Of a stretch of DNA of 64,000 bases, positions 43,744 through 52,420 are shown piece after piece. Under the pieces are notes generated by a model. It searched no databases. It was given only the letters and a program-made list of their open reading frames with translations, and was not told the origin of the DNA. This DNA comes from Microbacterium oxydans (lineage in GTDB: Bacteria; Actinomycetota; Actinomycetes; Actinomycetales; Microbacteriaceae). The stretch lies in the NCBI RefSeq assembly GCF_900095745.1, contig NZ_FMIR01000019.1, positions 248,001-312,000 of the forward strand, given 5' to 3'. The position numbers were made by a program, and so were the translations under genes. How positions within the stretch are numbered: the stretch's first letter is position 1; every line of letters begins with the position of its first letter.

Positions 43744-44290
43744 GAGCGGCTCCGACCCGGTCGTAGCGGCGCCTGTCGAGGACGGCGGCCTCCCGCCGCA
43801 GTCCTCGCTCGTGCACGCTGTACAGCTGCTCCACGTCGACCCACGACTCGCGCCCCTGGGAATCCCACGCGCCCGTGCCGATCGACAGGTAGTCGCGGTC
43901 GCCGTCGTGCGGTTTGCTCGTCATCCGTACGGCGTACACACGGTCCGCCGATTCGCGTCCGATCACGAGAACGGGGCGATCCTTGCCGCGTCCGTCGTTC
44001 TCCTCGTACGGGACCCAGGTCCAGACGATCTCACCCGCATCCGGAGCTCCATCCCGCTGGGGTGAGTATGCGACCTGGAGGTCGCGGATCCGGCCCGGAT
44101 CGATACGCACGGTCTCGGTGTCGCGGTCGTGCGCCGGCCCCACCGAGGGAACGGATGGGGTGCGCTCCTGGGATGTGCGCAGACGCGCGTCCGGGCGTCT
44201 CGGATCTGTCGTCCGAGACGCCCGGCCGGACCCCACTGCTTTGAGCAGGATGTCCACGAGTGCTGTCAGGATGCCGTTGGTCTTGCTCAC
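43709..44290 (-). CDS. Solitary PemK/MazF-like domain protein
   Basis: A 193-residue protein. The N-terminal third is a low-complexity Arg/Asp/Ser-rich linker; residues about 75-190 carry the PemK-like barrel (GEIVWTWVPYEENDGRGKDRPVLVIG). No antitoxin gene is adjacent. Such long, stand-alone PemK-like proteins are common in Actinobacteria and may not be toxins. It overlaps the DUF1611 gene tail to tail and lies just downstream of amt on the same strand. Confidence 0.7.
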   Translation of the reverse strand: MSKTNGILTALVDILLKAVGSGRASRTTDPRRPDARLRTSQERTPSVPSVGPAHDRDTETVRIDPGRIRDLQVAYSPQRDGAPDAGEIVWTWVPYEENDGRGKDRPVLVIGRESADRVYAVRMTSKPHDGDRDYLSIGTGAWDSQGRESWVDVEQLYSVHERGLRREAAVLDRRRYDRVGAALTRLYGWSVAV

Positions 44291-44310
44291 ACGGTCACCC
44301 TAACCGCAGA

Positions 44311-45549
44311 TCATGCGTCGGCGAGTGCGTAGCCCTCCTCGCCGTGCACGACCTGGTCGACACCGGCGATCTCGTCCTCGTTCGTGACACGGAACCCGAT
44401 CGTCTTCTCGATGGCGAAGCCGATGATGAAGGCGACCACGAAGGAGTAGATCAGGACACCGAGCGCCGCGATGACCTGCACCGCGAGCTGACGTGCGTCG
44501 CCGCCGACGAACAGGCCGGTCTCGCTCGCGAAGAAGCCGAGGTACAGGGTTCCGATGAGTCCGCCGACGAGGTGGATGCCGACCACGTCGAGCGAGTCGT
44601 CGAAGCCGAGGCGGAACTTCAGCTCGATAGCCAGGGCGCAGACCACGCCGGCGAGGGCGCCGAGCAGCAGTGCCCAGCCGGGCGTCAGGTTGGCGCACGC
44701 CGGGGTGATGGCGACGAGACCCGCGACCGCACCGGATGCGGCGCCGACCGAGGTGGGCTTGCCGTCCTTGATCTTCTCCACCAGGATCCAGCCGAGGATC
44801 GCAGCAGCCGTGGCGCCGAGGGTGTTCAGACCGATGAGTCCGACGCCGCCCATGTCCTCCGCGAGCCACTCCGCACCGGCGTTGAAGCCGAACCAGCCGA
44901 ACCACAGCAGTGCGGCGCCGAGCAGCGTCAGCGGCACGTTGTGCGGCTTGAGGATGCCCTTCTGGAAGCCGATGCGCTTGCCGAGGACCAGTGCCAGCGC
45001 CAGAGCGGCCGCACCGGCGTTGATATGCACCGCGGTACCACCGGCGTAGTCGATCACGCCGATGCCACTGTCTTCGCCGAAGAGCGTGGTGCCGAGGTTC
45101 ATGATCCAGCCGCCACCCCAGACCCACGCGGCGACCGGGAAGTAGCCGACCGTGGCGAAGATGCCGGCGAAGATCAGCCAGCTGCCGAACTTGGCGCGGT
45201 CCGCGATCGCGCCGGAGATCAGCGCGACGGTGATGATCGCGAAGGTCGCACCGTAGGCGACGCCGAGGAGGGCGACGTTCGATCCCTCACCGGACGCCAG
45301 GCTGGAGAGCCCGAAGTCGGCGAACGGGTTGCCGGCGAAGGCGGTCGGGCTGTCGACGGCGCTCATCGAGAAGCCGAAGAGAATCCACAGCACGGCGACA
45401 AGACCGATCGAGCCGAAGCTCATCATCATCATGCTGACGACGCTCTTCGCCTTGACGAGACCGCCGTAGAAGAAGGCGACGCCGGGCGTCATGAGCAGGA
45501 CCAGCGCTGTCGCGGTGATCGCCCACGAGATGTTGCCGGGAGCATCCAT
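44311..45549 (-). CDS. amt: Ammonium transporter
   Basis: A 412-residue Amt/MEP channel with 11 predicted helices. Family signatures are VIDYAGGTAVHINAGAAALA with the first pore His, GFNAGAEWLAEDMGG, and DSLDVVGIHLVGGLIGTL with the second pore His. The C-terminal tail (HGEEGYALADA) is short. No glnK gene follows; the next gene is PemK-like. A GlnR-type box lies upstream at about 45601-45638, which suggests nitrogen control. Confidence 0.95.
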   Translation of the reverse strand: MDAPGNISWAITATALVLLMTPGVAFFYGGLVKAKSVVSMMMMSFGSIGLVAVLWILFGFSMSAVDSPTAFAGNPFADFGLSSLASGEGSNVALLGVAYGATFAIITVALISGAIADRAKFGSWLIFAGIFATVGYFPVAAWVWGGGWIMNLGTTLFGEDSGIGVIDYAGGTAVHINAGAAALALALVLGKRIGFQKGILKPHNVPLTLLGAALLWFGWFGFNAGAEWLAEDMGGVGLIGLNTLGATAAAILGWILVEKIKDGKPTSVGAASGAVAGLVAITPACANLTPGWALLLGALAGVVCALAIELKFRLGFDDSLDVVGIHLVGGLIGTLYLGFFASETGLFVGGDARQLAVQVIAALGVLIYSFVVAFIIGFAIEKTIGFRVTNEDEIAGVDQVVHGEEGYALADA

Positions 45550-45600
45550 AGGAAAACCTCACATCCGAAGTAATTGAGAGCTTCAGTGTGACGACGCGCC

Positions 45601-45638
45601 GTTTCGCGCATGCGTGAGGTTTGTTTCCCCGCTGTTAC
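45601..45638 (-). promoter_or_regulatory. Predicted GlnR box upstream of amt
   Basis: On the plus strand the motifs GTTTC (45601), GCGTG (45612, degenerate), GTTTC (45623) and GTTAC (45634) recur every 11 bp, the spacing of GlnR sites (gTnAC-n6-GaAAC on the opposite strand). The best half is GTAAC-n6-GAAAC read toward amt. It lies about 50-90 bp before the amt start. Confidence 0.6.
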
Positions 45639-45683
45639 AGGGCTGTCCCTGGTGTGAACATCGCGTTACGCGGGCCTTGGGGG

Positions 45684-46721
45684 TTACGCAGAATGCGTCA
45701 GTGCGTTGAGTCGGGAGACGGCACGCAGGTACTTCTTGCGGTATCCGCCGGCGAGCATCTCTTCCGAGAACACCGAGTCGAGGCTCAGGCCGGTCGCGAT
45801 GATCGGTAGCTGCGCGTCGTACACGCGATCCACGAAGGCGACGAACCGCAGGGCCTCGGACTGGTCTGTGAGCTGACGCACGCCGCGCAGCCCGACCTGG
45901 CCGAGTCCCTCGATCAGACGGATGTAGCGCGACGGGTGCACCTGGGCCAGGTGGCGGATCAGGTCGTCGAACCGGTCGTCTGACGCTGTGCTCTCCTGCG
46001 CGGCTGCGGCCGATGCGGCCTCATACGCGTCGTCGTCGAGCACCACGGCGTGCCCGTCGAGCGCGCGCTGACGGAAGTCGACCCCGTCGATGCGCAGCGT
46101 CTGGAAGCTGTCGGACATGGCGTGGATCTCGCGGAGGAAGTCCTGCGCCGCGAAGCGTCCCTCACCGAGGGCGTTCGGCGGGGTGTTGGAGGTGGCGGCG
46201 AGGCGGGTCCCCGTCGGCACGAGTTCGCCGATCAGACGGGTCATCACCATCGTGTCGCCCGGATCGTCGAGTTCGAACTCGTCGATGCAGAGGAGGTCGG
46301 CGCCCTTGAGCAGGTCGACCGTGTTCTTGTAGCCGAGCGCCCCGACCAGAGCGGTGTACTCGATGAACGAGCCGAAGTACTTCCGGCGTGCCGGCATCGC
46401 GTGGTAGATCGATGCGAGCAGGTGGGTCTTGCCGACGCCGAACCCGCCGTCCAGATACACGCCCGGCTTGAGCTCGGGTTCCTTCTTCGCGCGGCTGAAG
46501 AATCCGCCGCGTTTGACCGGGGCTCCGCGGCCGGAGAAGCGCATCAGCGTCTCCTTCGCCTCCTCCTGGGACGGATAGGCGGCATCGGCCCGGTAGCTGT
46601 CGAACGTCGCGGTGTCGAACTGAGGCGGCGGCACCAGGCTCGCGAGCATCTCCGGTCCGGTGACCGTCGGCTGACGCTCGGTGAGGTGCACGATTCCGGT
46701 GCGGCTGGTCGGGTCGGTCAT
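45684..46721 (-). CDS. zapE: ZapE/AFG1-family cell division ATPase
   Basis: A 345-residue AFG1-like ATPase. Walker A is [13 protein letters not shown] and Walker B is [34 protein letters not shown] and [11 protein letters not shown] are other family motifs. In E. coli ZapE affects division-ring stability; in Actinobacteria the function has not been shown. The start at 46721 ([13 protein letters not shown]) is chosen over the longer frame, whose upstream part is Arg/Thr-rich. It is divergent from the sulfurtransferase gene. Confidence 0.9.
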   Translation of the reverse strand: MTDPTSRTGIVHLTERQPTVTGPEMLASLVPPPQFDTATFDSYRADAAYPSQEEAKETLMRFSGRGAPVKRGGFFSRAKKEPELKPGVYLDGGFGVGKTHLLASIYHAMPARRKYFGSFIEYTALVGALGYKNTVDLLKGADLLCIDEFELDDPGDTMVMTRLIGELVPTGTRLAATSNTPPNALGEGRFAAQDFLREIHAMSDSFQTLRIDGVDFRQRALDGHAVVLDDDAYEAASAAAAQESTASDDRFDDLIRHLAQVHPSRYIRLIEGLGQVGLRGVRQLTDQSEALRFVAFVDRVYDAQLPIIATGLSLDSVFSEEMLAGGYRKKYLRAVSRLNALTHSA

Positions 46722-46866
46722 CACGGTCCTGAATCGGGTGCTTGCCTGTGTCGAAGTCTTACGAATCGGGCGCAGGGTGCTCGGCGGGGATCTATCGTCG
46801 AAGGGACGGATCAACACTACGCCGTCTGCACACGCACCCTCGCCCGCTCAACGCTTCGGAGATCCC

Positions 46867-47760
46867 ATGGCCATCGAGTTCGATTCCTCCTCCCCCCGGT
46901 TCGCCGAGTACGCCGAGCCCGGTCGGCTCGTCACCACGCAGTGGCTCGCCGAACGGCTGGGAACGCCGGGACTCGTGGTGGTCGAGTCGGATGAGGACGT
47001 GCTGCTGTACGAGACGGGCCACATCCCCGGCGCGGTCAAGGTCGACTGGCACACCGAGCTCAACGATCCCGTCGTGCGCGATTACGTCGACGGCGAAGGC
47101 TTCGCCGCGCTGTTGAGCCGCAAGGGCATCTCCCGCTCCGACACCGTCGTCATCTACGGCGACAAGAACAACTGGTGGGCCGCGTACGCCCTGTGGGTGT
47201 TCTCCCTCTTCGGCCATGAGGACGTCCGTCTGCTCGACGGCGGCCGCGACCGCTGGATCGCCGAGGGTCGCGAACTGACCCGCGAGCCCGCGAACCGCCC
47301 TGCCACCGAGTACCCGGTCGTGGAGCGCGACGACTCCGTCATCCGCGCCTACAAGGAAGATGTGCTCGCGCACATCGGCAACCCGCTGATCGATGTGCGC
47401 TCGCCCGAGGAGTACAGCGGAGAGCGCACCACGGCTCCCGCCTACCCCGAGGAGGGCGCGCTGCGCGCCGGCCACATCCCGACGGCGCAGAGCGTGCCGT
47501 GGGCGAAGGCCGTGGCCGAGGACGGCGGATTCCGCAGCCGCGCCGAGCTCGACGCCATCTACCGCGAGGGCGCCGGTCTCGAGGACGGCGATGACGTCGT
47601 CGCCTACTGCCGCATCGGTGAGCGGTCGAGCCACACCTGGTTCGTGCTCAAGCACCTGCTCGGCTTCGAGAATGTGCGCAACTACGACGGCTCCTGGACG
47701 GAGTGGGGCAGCGCGGTGCGGGTGCCGATCGTCACTGGGGCAGAGCCGGGATCCCTCTGA
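46867..47760 (+). CDS. Thiosulfate/3-mercaptopyruvate-type sulfurtransferase (double rhodanese)
   Basis: A 297-residue two-rhodanese protein. The first domain (about 18-135) is inactive, with [11 protein letters not shown] at the usual loop; the second has the active-site Cys in [15 protein letters not shown] near residue 250. ATG 46867 is the start, matching [18 protein letters not shown]. It is 10 bp ahead of sufE, a conserved actinobacterial pair in which the two proteins may pass persulfide sulfur. CRIGERS is the loop of thiosulfate-type rather than mercaptopyruvate-type enzymes. Confidence 0.92.
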   Translation: MAIEFDSSSPRFAEYAEPGRLVTTQWLAERLGTPGLVVVESDEDVLLYETGHIPGAVKVDWHTELNDPVVRDYVDGEGFAALLSRKGISRSDTVVIYGDKNNWWAAYALWVFSLFGHEDVRLLDGGRDRWIAEGRELTREPANRPATEYPVVERDDSVIRAYKEDVLAHIGNPLIDVRSPEEYSGERTTAPAYPEEGALRAGHIPTAQSVPWAKAVAEDGGFRSRAELDAIYREGAGLEDGDDVVAYCRIGERSSHTWFVLKHLLGFENVRNYDGSWTEWGSAVRVPIVTGAEPGSL

Positions 47761-47770
47761 ACGTGGGACA

Positions 47771-48211
47771 ATGACAGGGATGAGCGCGAGCGAAGTTCCT
47801 GAAGCACTGGCCGAGATCCGCGACGGTTTCCTGGAGACCCCGGAGTCCGATCGGCTCCTGCTGCTGCTCGAATACTCGGACGAGCTTCCCGACGTCTCCG
47901 ACGAGGTCGCCGCCCACCCCGAGATGTACGAGCGGGTCGCGGAGTGCCAGTCCCCCGTGTACATCCACATCGAGGTGAACGACGACGTCGTCACGATGCA
48001 CGCCACGGCTCCCCCGGAGGCTCCGACCACGCGCGGTTTCGCGAGCATCCTGGTGCAGGGTCTCACCGGACTCACCTCCGACGAGGTGCTCGCGATCCCG
48101 AACGACTACCCGCAGTCGATCGGTCTCACCAAGGCGGTCTCACCGTTGCGGATCGGCGGCATGACGGGAATGCTTATGCGCGCGAAGAACCAGGTCATTC
48201 AGAAGCGCTGA
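47771..48211 (+). CDS. sufE: SufE-family sulfur acceptor
   Basis: A 146-residue SufE protein that accepts persulfide from a cysteine desulfurase. The acceptor Cys is in RVAECQSPVYIHIEV near residue 62. DRLLLLLEYSDELPDV is the conserved N-terminal helix, and TRGFASILVQGLTGLT the C-terminal one. ATG 47771 and ATG 47780 are both possible. It follows the rhodanese gene and overlaps the convergent hydrolase by 17 bp. No suf operon is nearby. Confidence 0.9.
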   Translation: MTGMSASEVPEALAEIRDGFLETPESDRLLLLLEYSDELPDVSDEVAAHPEMYERVAECQSPVYIHIEVNDDVVTMHATAPPEAPTTRGFASILVQGLTGLTSDEVLAIPNDYPQSIGLTKAVSPLRIGGMTGMLMRAKNQVIQKR

Positions 48212-49349
48212 GCCCCTGGGCGTCGAGCCAGTCGGTGATGGCCGTGCTCCACCCGGTCTCGTCGTAGTTCCAGAGCTTCGTGTGCCGGGCGACGGTGAAC
48301 CTCGGCATCGTGACGAGGTCGGGGCGTGCCTCCTGCAGCGCGTGCGAGGAGTCGGCGGGCACGAAGCCGTCGTCGTCACTGTGCAGGATGAGGATCGGTG
48401 CGGTCAGCTCGTCGGCCCGGGCCACCATGTCGAGGCGGTCGAACAGGATCGGCTCGTCGGCGCCGCTCAGGCGTGCGGTGAGCGGCGACTGCAGCGCGCC
48501 CATCGCGAGAGCCGGCAACGGCGCACGCACTCCGGCCATCCGGGCCTGGAACCGCAGCACCGTCCGCCAGTCGACGACCGGGGATTCGAGGATGATCCCC
48601 GCGATGCGGTCGCGGTGACCGGACGTGACAGCGGCCTGCAGCGACACCGCGCCGCCCATCGACCAGCCCATCAGGATCACGCTCTCGGCGCCGTGGCGGA
48701 GCGCGTAGGCGATCGCGGCATCGACGTCCCGCCATTCCGATGCGCCCAGCGCATAGGCACCGGCCCTGGTGCGGGGCGCCTCGCCGTCATTGCGGTACGA
48801 CACGACGAGGTTGGGCAGACCGGCGGCATGCAGCACCGGCACGGCCCGCAGGCACTCCGCACGGGTGGCCCCGCGCCCGTGCACCTGGATCACCCAGGTC
48901 GATGACGACGCAGGGAAGTACCAGGCGGGGCAGGGACCTGCAGGAGAACCGATCAGCACGTTCTCCCAGCGCAGATGAAGCTCACTGGGCGACGAGTAGT
49001 AGTACCCGCTGAAAGAGGCTGCGCGGTCCACGCGCGAACCGGGTTCGATCTGGGTGAGCAGCTTGCGGCGCACACTCCTCGCGTCGGCGCTGAGCACGGC
49101 GCCGAGCTTGACGTAGCCGTAGGTTCCGGAGGTGAAGAGGCCGTATCGTCCGGGCAGCTCGGTGTCGAGGGTGCGCTGCAGCTCGATCGTCTGGGCTCCG
49201 GTGTCGACGGCCAGGATCTCCGTGTCTGTCGGGCGGCGCATGGGCGTGACCACCCGTCGGGCGACGGCGAACACGAGAAATGCGAATGCGGCTCCGAAGG
49301 CGAGCAGGGCAGGGACAAGGAGCGTAACGGCGTGCCTGAGACTCTTCAT
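48195..49349 (-). CDS. Membrane-anchored alpha/beta hydrolase
   Basis: A 384-residue hydrolase with an N-terminal membrane segment (about 8-30, TLLVPALLAFGAAFAFLVFA). The nucleophile elbow is LMGWSMGGAVSLQA, the acid in LHSDDDGFVPA, and the His probably in VARHTKLWNYD. VIQVHGRGATRAE forms the oxyanion hole. It is of the YqiK/BAAT-like dienelactone-type family, cell-surface in Actinobacteria; substrate unknown. It is divergent from DUF3000 with only 25 bp between the starts. Confidence 0.85.
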   Translation of the reverse strand: MKSLRHAVTLLVPALLAFGAAFAFLVFAVARRVVTPMRRPTDTEILAVDTGAQTIELQRTLDTELPGRYGLFTSGTYGYVKLGAVLSADARSVRRKLLTQIEPGSRVDRAASFSGYYYSSPSELHLRWENVLIGSPAGPCPAWYFPASSSTWVIQVHGRGATRAECLRAVPVLHAAGLPNLVVSYRNDGEAPRTRAGAYALGASEWRDVDAAIAYALRHGAESVILMGWSMGGAVSLQAAVTSGHRDRIAGIILESPVVDWRTVLRFQARMAGVRAPLPALAMGALQSPLTARLSGADEPILFDRLDMVARADELTAPILILHSDDDGFVPADSSHALQEARPDLVTMPRFTVARHTKLWNYDETGWSTAITDWLDAQGLSASE

Positions 49350-49374
49350 CGCTTCCTGACTCTAGCCTGTTGCC

Positions 49375-49956
49375 GTGACCGCACACCCCGAAGCCGGGAC
49401 ACCCTTCGACAGCGCTGTGGCTGAGCTGCGCGAGACCGCGTTCCGCGATGACATCACGGTGCGCGAGATCGCCACCCCCCAGGGCCTCGCTCCGTTCGCC
49501 CTCGCGCTCTCCGCCGACGTTCGACCGGAAGACCACGGGGAGTCCGTGTACGGCACCGGTCGGTTCGTCCTGCTGCACGATCCCGACGAGCCGGGCGCGT
49601 GGGGAGGGGCCTGGCGCATCGTCATCTTCGCGCAAGCGCCGCTCGAGACCGAGATCGGCACCGACCCGCTTCTCGCCGACGTGACGTGGTCCTGGCTGGT
49701 CGATGCACTCGACTCCCGCGATGCCGTCTATCACTCGGCATCGGGCACCTCGACGAAGACTCTGTCGAAGGGTTTCGGAGGGCTCGCCGTCGAAGGCGAC
49801 GGTGCCCAGATAGAATTGCGGGCGTCCTGGACTCCGGAGGGCCCGTTCCGACCGCACGTCGAAGCATGGGCCGAGCTGGTCGGAATGCTGGCGGGGCTTC
49901 CGCCCGGCTCCGAGGGCATCGCCGTGATCGGCGCGCGAAAGGCTGTACGTGACTGA
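49375..49956 (+). CDS. DUF3000 domain protein
   Basis: A 193-residue cytoplasmic protein of the actinobacterial DUF3000 family, starting at GTG 49375. WRIVIFAQAPLETEIGTDPLLADVTWSWL and SGTSTKTLSKGFGGLA are visible family features. It is coupled to the RNase D gene by an 8-bp overlap, a pairing conserved in the phylum, but no activity is known. Confidence 0.85.
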   Translation: MTAHPEAGTPFDSAVAELRETAFRDDITVREIATPQGLAPFALALSADVRPEDHGESVYGTGRFVLLHDPDEPGAWGGAWRIVIFAQAPLETEIGTDPLLADVTWSWLVDALDSRDAVYHSASGTSTKTLSKGFGGLAVEGDGAQIELRASWTPEGPFRPHVEAWAELVGMLAGLPPGSEGIAVIGARKAVRD

Positions 49957-51142
49957 ATACTCCGTGATCTCGGATGCTGAGGAGTTCCGCGCGGCGTGCG
50001 CTGTGCTCGCCGCCGGCACCGGCCCCGTCGCCGTGGACGTCGAACGTGCGTCCGGTTTCCGCTACTCGCAGCGGGCCTACCTCGTGCAGGTCTTCCGTCG
50101 CGACGCAGGCGTCTTCCTCTTCGACCCGCCGGCGATCGGCGACTTCGCCCCGCTCCAGGAGGCGATCGGCGATGTCGAGTGGGTACTCCACGCCGCCAGC
50201 CAGGACCTGCCATCGCTGCGCGAGCTGCACCTCGAGCCGCCGGTGATCTTCGACACCGAGCTGGCCTCCCGACTGCTCGGCCATGAGCGCGTCGGACTCG
50301 GCGCCGTCGTCGAGGACACGTTGGGCATCGTTCTCAAGAAGGAGCATTCGGCATCCGACTGGTCGACCCGTCCGCTGCCGGACTCGTGGCTCGAGTACGC
50401 CGCGCTCGACGTGCTGCACCTGATCGATGTCCGCGACATCCTCGTCCAGGAACTGGAGGAGCAGGGCAAGACCGCTTTCGCCGCCGAGGAGTTCGCCGCA
50501 ACCCTCGCTCGTGCCCCCAAGCCGCCGCGCGAGGATCCCTGGCGTCGACTCAGCGGACTGCACCAGGTACGCGGCTCCCGCAACCTCGCCGTGGCCCGCT
50601 CCCTCTGGCAGGCCCGAGAGACCTACGCGCAGGCTCAGGACGTCTCTCCCGGCAGGCTCGTGCCCGACCGCTCACTGGTCGCGGCTGTCATGGCGAATCC
50701 GACGTCGAAGCAGGCGCTCGCCGGAGTCAAAGAGTTCCAGGGCCGCGCCAGCCGCAGCCAGCTCGACCGCTGGTGGCAGGCGATCGTCGACGGCCGCGCG
50801 TCGGAGGACCTGCCCCGCGAGCGCGTACCGAGCGACACCCTCCCGCCGCCGCGCGCCTGGGCCGACCGGAATCCGGAGGCCGATGCCCGCCTGAAGGCTG
50901 CGCGTCCCGTCGTCGAAGCGGTTGCCGAAGAGCTGGGCATGCCCACCGAGAACCTGCTCACGCCCGAGTACCTGCGTCGCGTCGCGTGGGACCTTCCCGG
51001 TGAGACTCCGGAAGAGATCGCCGCAGCCCTCGCCGCACTCGGAGCTCGCCCCTGGCAGATTGCACAGACTGCACAGAAGATCGCGGACGCCTTTGTAGAG
51101 GCGGCGCAATCGCCCGACACCACCCCGGCGGACGCTTCGTAG
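49949..51142 (+). CDS. rnd: Ribonuclease D-type 3'-5' exonuclease with HRDC domain
   Basis: A 397-residue exonuclease for stable RNA trimming. The DEDDy motifs are VAVDVERASGF (Asp, Glu), LHAASQDLPSLRE (Asp) and LEYAALDVLHLID (Tyr, Asp). An HRDC domain follows at about 215-290, with a further helical C-terminus. The GTG at 49949 overlaps DUF3000. In most actinobacteria this pair precedes dxs; here the fad genes and a lipid cluster lie between. Confidence 0.92.
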   Translation: MTEYSVISDAEEFRAACAVLAAGTGPVAVDVERASGFRYSQRAYLVQVFRRDAGVFLFDPPAIGDFAPLQEAIGDVEWVLHAASQDLPSLRELHLEPPVIFDTELASRLLGHERVGLGAVVEDTLGIVLKKEHSASDWSTRPLPDSWLEYAALDVLHLIDVRDILVQELEEQGKTAFAAEEFAATLARAPKPPREDPWRRLSGLHQVRGSRNLAVARSLWQARETYAQAQDVSPGRLVPDRSLVAAVMANPTSKQALAGVKEFQGRASRSQLDRWWQAIVDGRASEDLPRERVPSDTLPPPRAWADRNPEADARLKAARPVVEAVAEELGMPTENLLTPEYLRRVAWDLPGETPEEIAAALAALGARPWQIAQTAQKIADAFVEAAQSPDTTPADAS

Positions 51143-51214
51143 GTTCGACCCAACCGATTCCTCCCTGTTTCGCGGGCTTCATAGACTGAGGCCACGCACT
51201 AACTTGGAGGCAGA

Positions 51215-52420
51215 GTGGCCGAGATCTCGGACGTCTTCTTCGTCGATGGAGTACGCACCCCTTTCGGGCGCGCCGGCGAAAAAGGCATGTACTGGAACAC
51301 CCGCGCGGATGACCTCGCCGTGAAGGCGACCATCGGCCTGATGGAGCGCAACGCTGCCGTCCCGGCCGACCGCATCGATGACGTGGCGATCGCCGCGACG
51401 AGCCAGACCGGCGACCAGGGCCTCACCCTCGGCCGATCGGTGGCGATCCTCGCCGGGCTTCCGCAAACGGTCCCTGGACTCGCCGTCGAGCGCATGTGCG
51501 CCGGCGCGATGACCAGCGTCACCACGATGGGCGCGTCGATCGGCGTCGGCATGTACGACTTCGCCCTCGCCGGCGGTGTCGAGCACATGGGGCATCACCC
51601 GATCGGCGGCAACGCCGACCCGAACCCGCGCTTCGTCGCCGAGAAGATGGTCGACCCGGGGGCGCTCAACATGGGTGTCACCGCCGAGCGCATCTTCGAC
51701 CGTTTCCCGCACCTCACCAAGGAGCGGTCCGACCGGTTCGGGATGCTCAGCCAGCACAAGGTGCAGGCCGCCTACGACGCCGGCAAGATCCAGCCTGACC
51801 TCGTGTCCGTGGCCACCAAGGGTGCCGACGGTGCCTGGGGCCTTGCCACCGAGGACGAGGGTCGTCGCCCGCAGACCACCATGGAGGACCTCGCGGCGCT
51901 GAAGACGCCGTTCCGTCCGCACGGGCGCGTCACCGCGGGCACCTCCTCCCCCCTCACCGACGGCGCGACGATGTCGCTGCTCGCCGGCGGTGGCGCGGTG
52001 AAGGAGTTCGGGCTTGCACCGAAGATGCGGATGGTCTCGTTCGCCTTCGCCGGTGTGCAGCCGGAGATCATGGGCATCGGCCCGATCCCCTCGACCGAGA
52101 AGGCCCTCAAGAAGGCCGGGCTGACGATCGCCGACATCGGCCTGTTCGAGCTCAACGAGGCATTCGCCATCCAGGTGATCTCGCTGCTCGACCACTTCGG
52201 CATCGCTGACGACGATCCCCGCGTGAACCAGTGGGGCGGCGCGATCGCGCTCGGGCACCCGCTCGCGGCATCCGGTGTGCGTCTGATGATCCAGCTCGCG
52301 GCGCAGTTCGCCGAGCGCCCCGACGTCCGCTACGGTCTGACCGCCATGTGCGTCGGCCTGGGCCAGGGCGGCTCGGTCATCTGGGAGAACCCGCACTACA
52401 ACGGCAAAAAGAAGAAGTGA
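51215..52420 (+). CDS. fadA: Acetyl-CoA acetyltransferase / 3-ketoacyl-CoA thiolase
   Basis: A 401-residue thiolase of fatty-acid beta-oxidation. The nucleophilic Cys is in VERMCAGAMTSV, the His in GGAIALGHPLAASG and the second Cys in MCVGLGQGG; LNEAFA is also present. Starts at GTG 51215 with TTGGAGGC upstream. Its stop overlaps the fadB start as GTGA, giving a fadAB-type operon. Confidence 0.94.
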   Translation: MAEISDVFFVDGVRTPFGRAGEKGMYWNTRADDLAVKATIGLMERNAAVPADRIDDVAIAATSQTGDQGLTLGRSVAILAGLPQTVPGLAVERMCAGAMTSVTTMGASIGVGMYDFALAGGVEHMGHHPIGGNADPNPRFVAEKMVDPGALNMGVTAERIFDRFPHLTKERSDRFGMLSQHKVQAAYDAGKIQPDLVSVATKGADGAWGLATEDEGRRPQTTMEDLAALKTPFRPHGRVTAGTSSPLTDGATMSLLAGGGAVKEFGLAPKMRMVSFAFAGVQPEIMGIGPIPSTEKALKKAGLTIADIGLFELNEAFAIQVISLLDHFGIADDDPRVNQWGGAIALGHPLAASGVRLMIQLAAQFAERPDVRYGLTAMCVGLGQGGSVIWENPHYNGKKKK

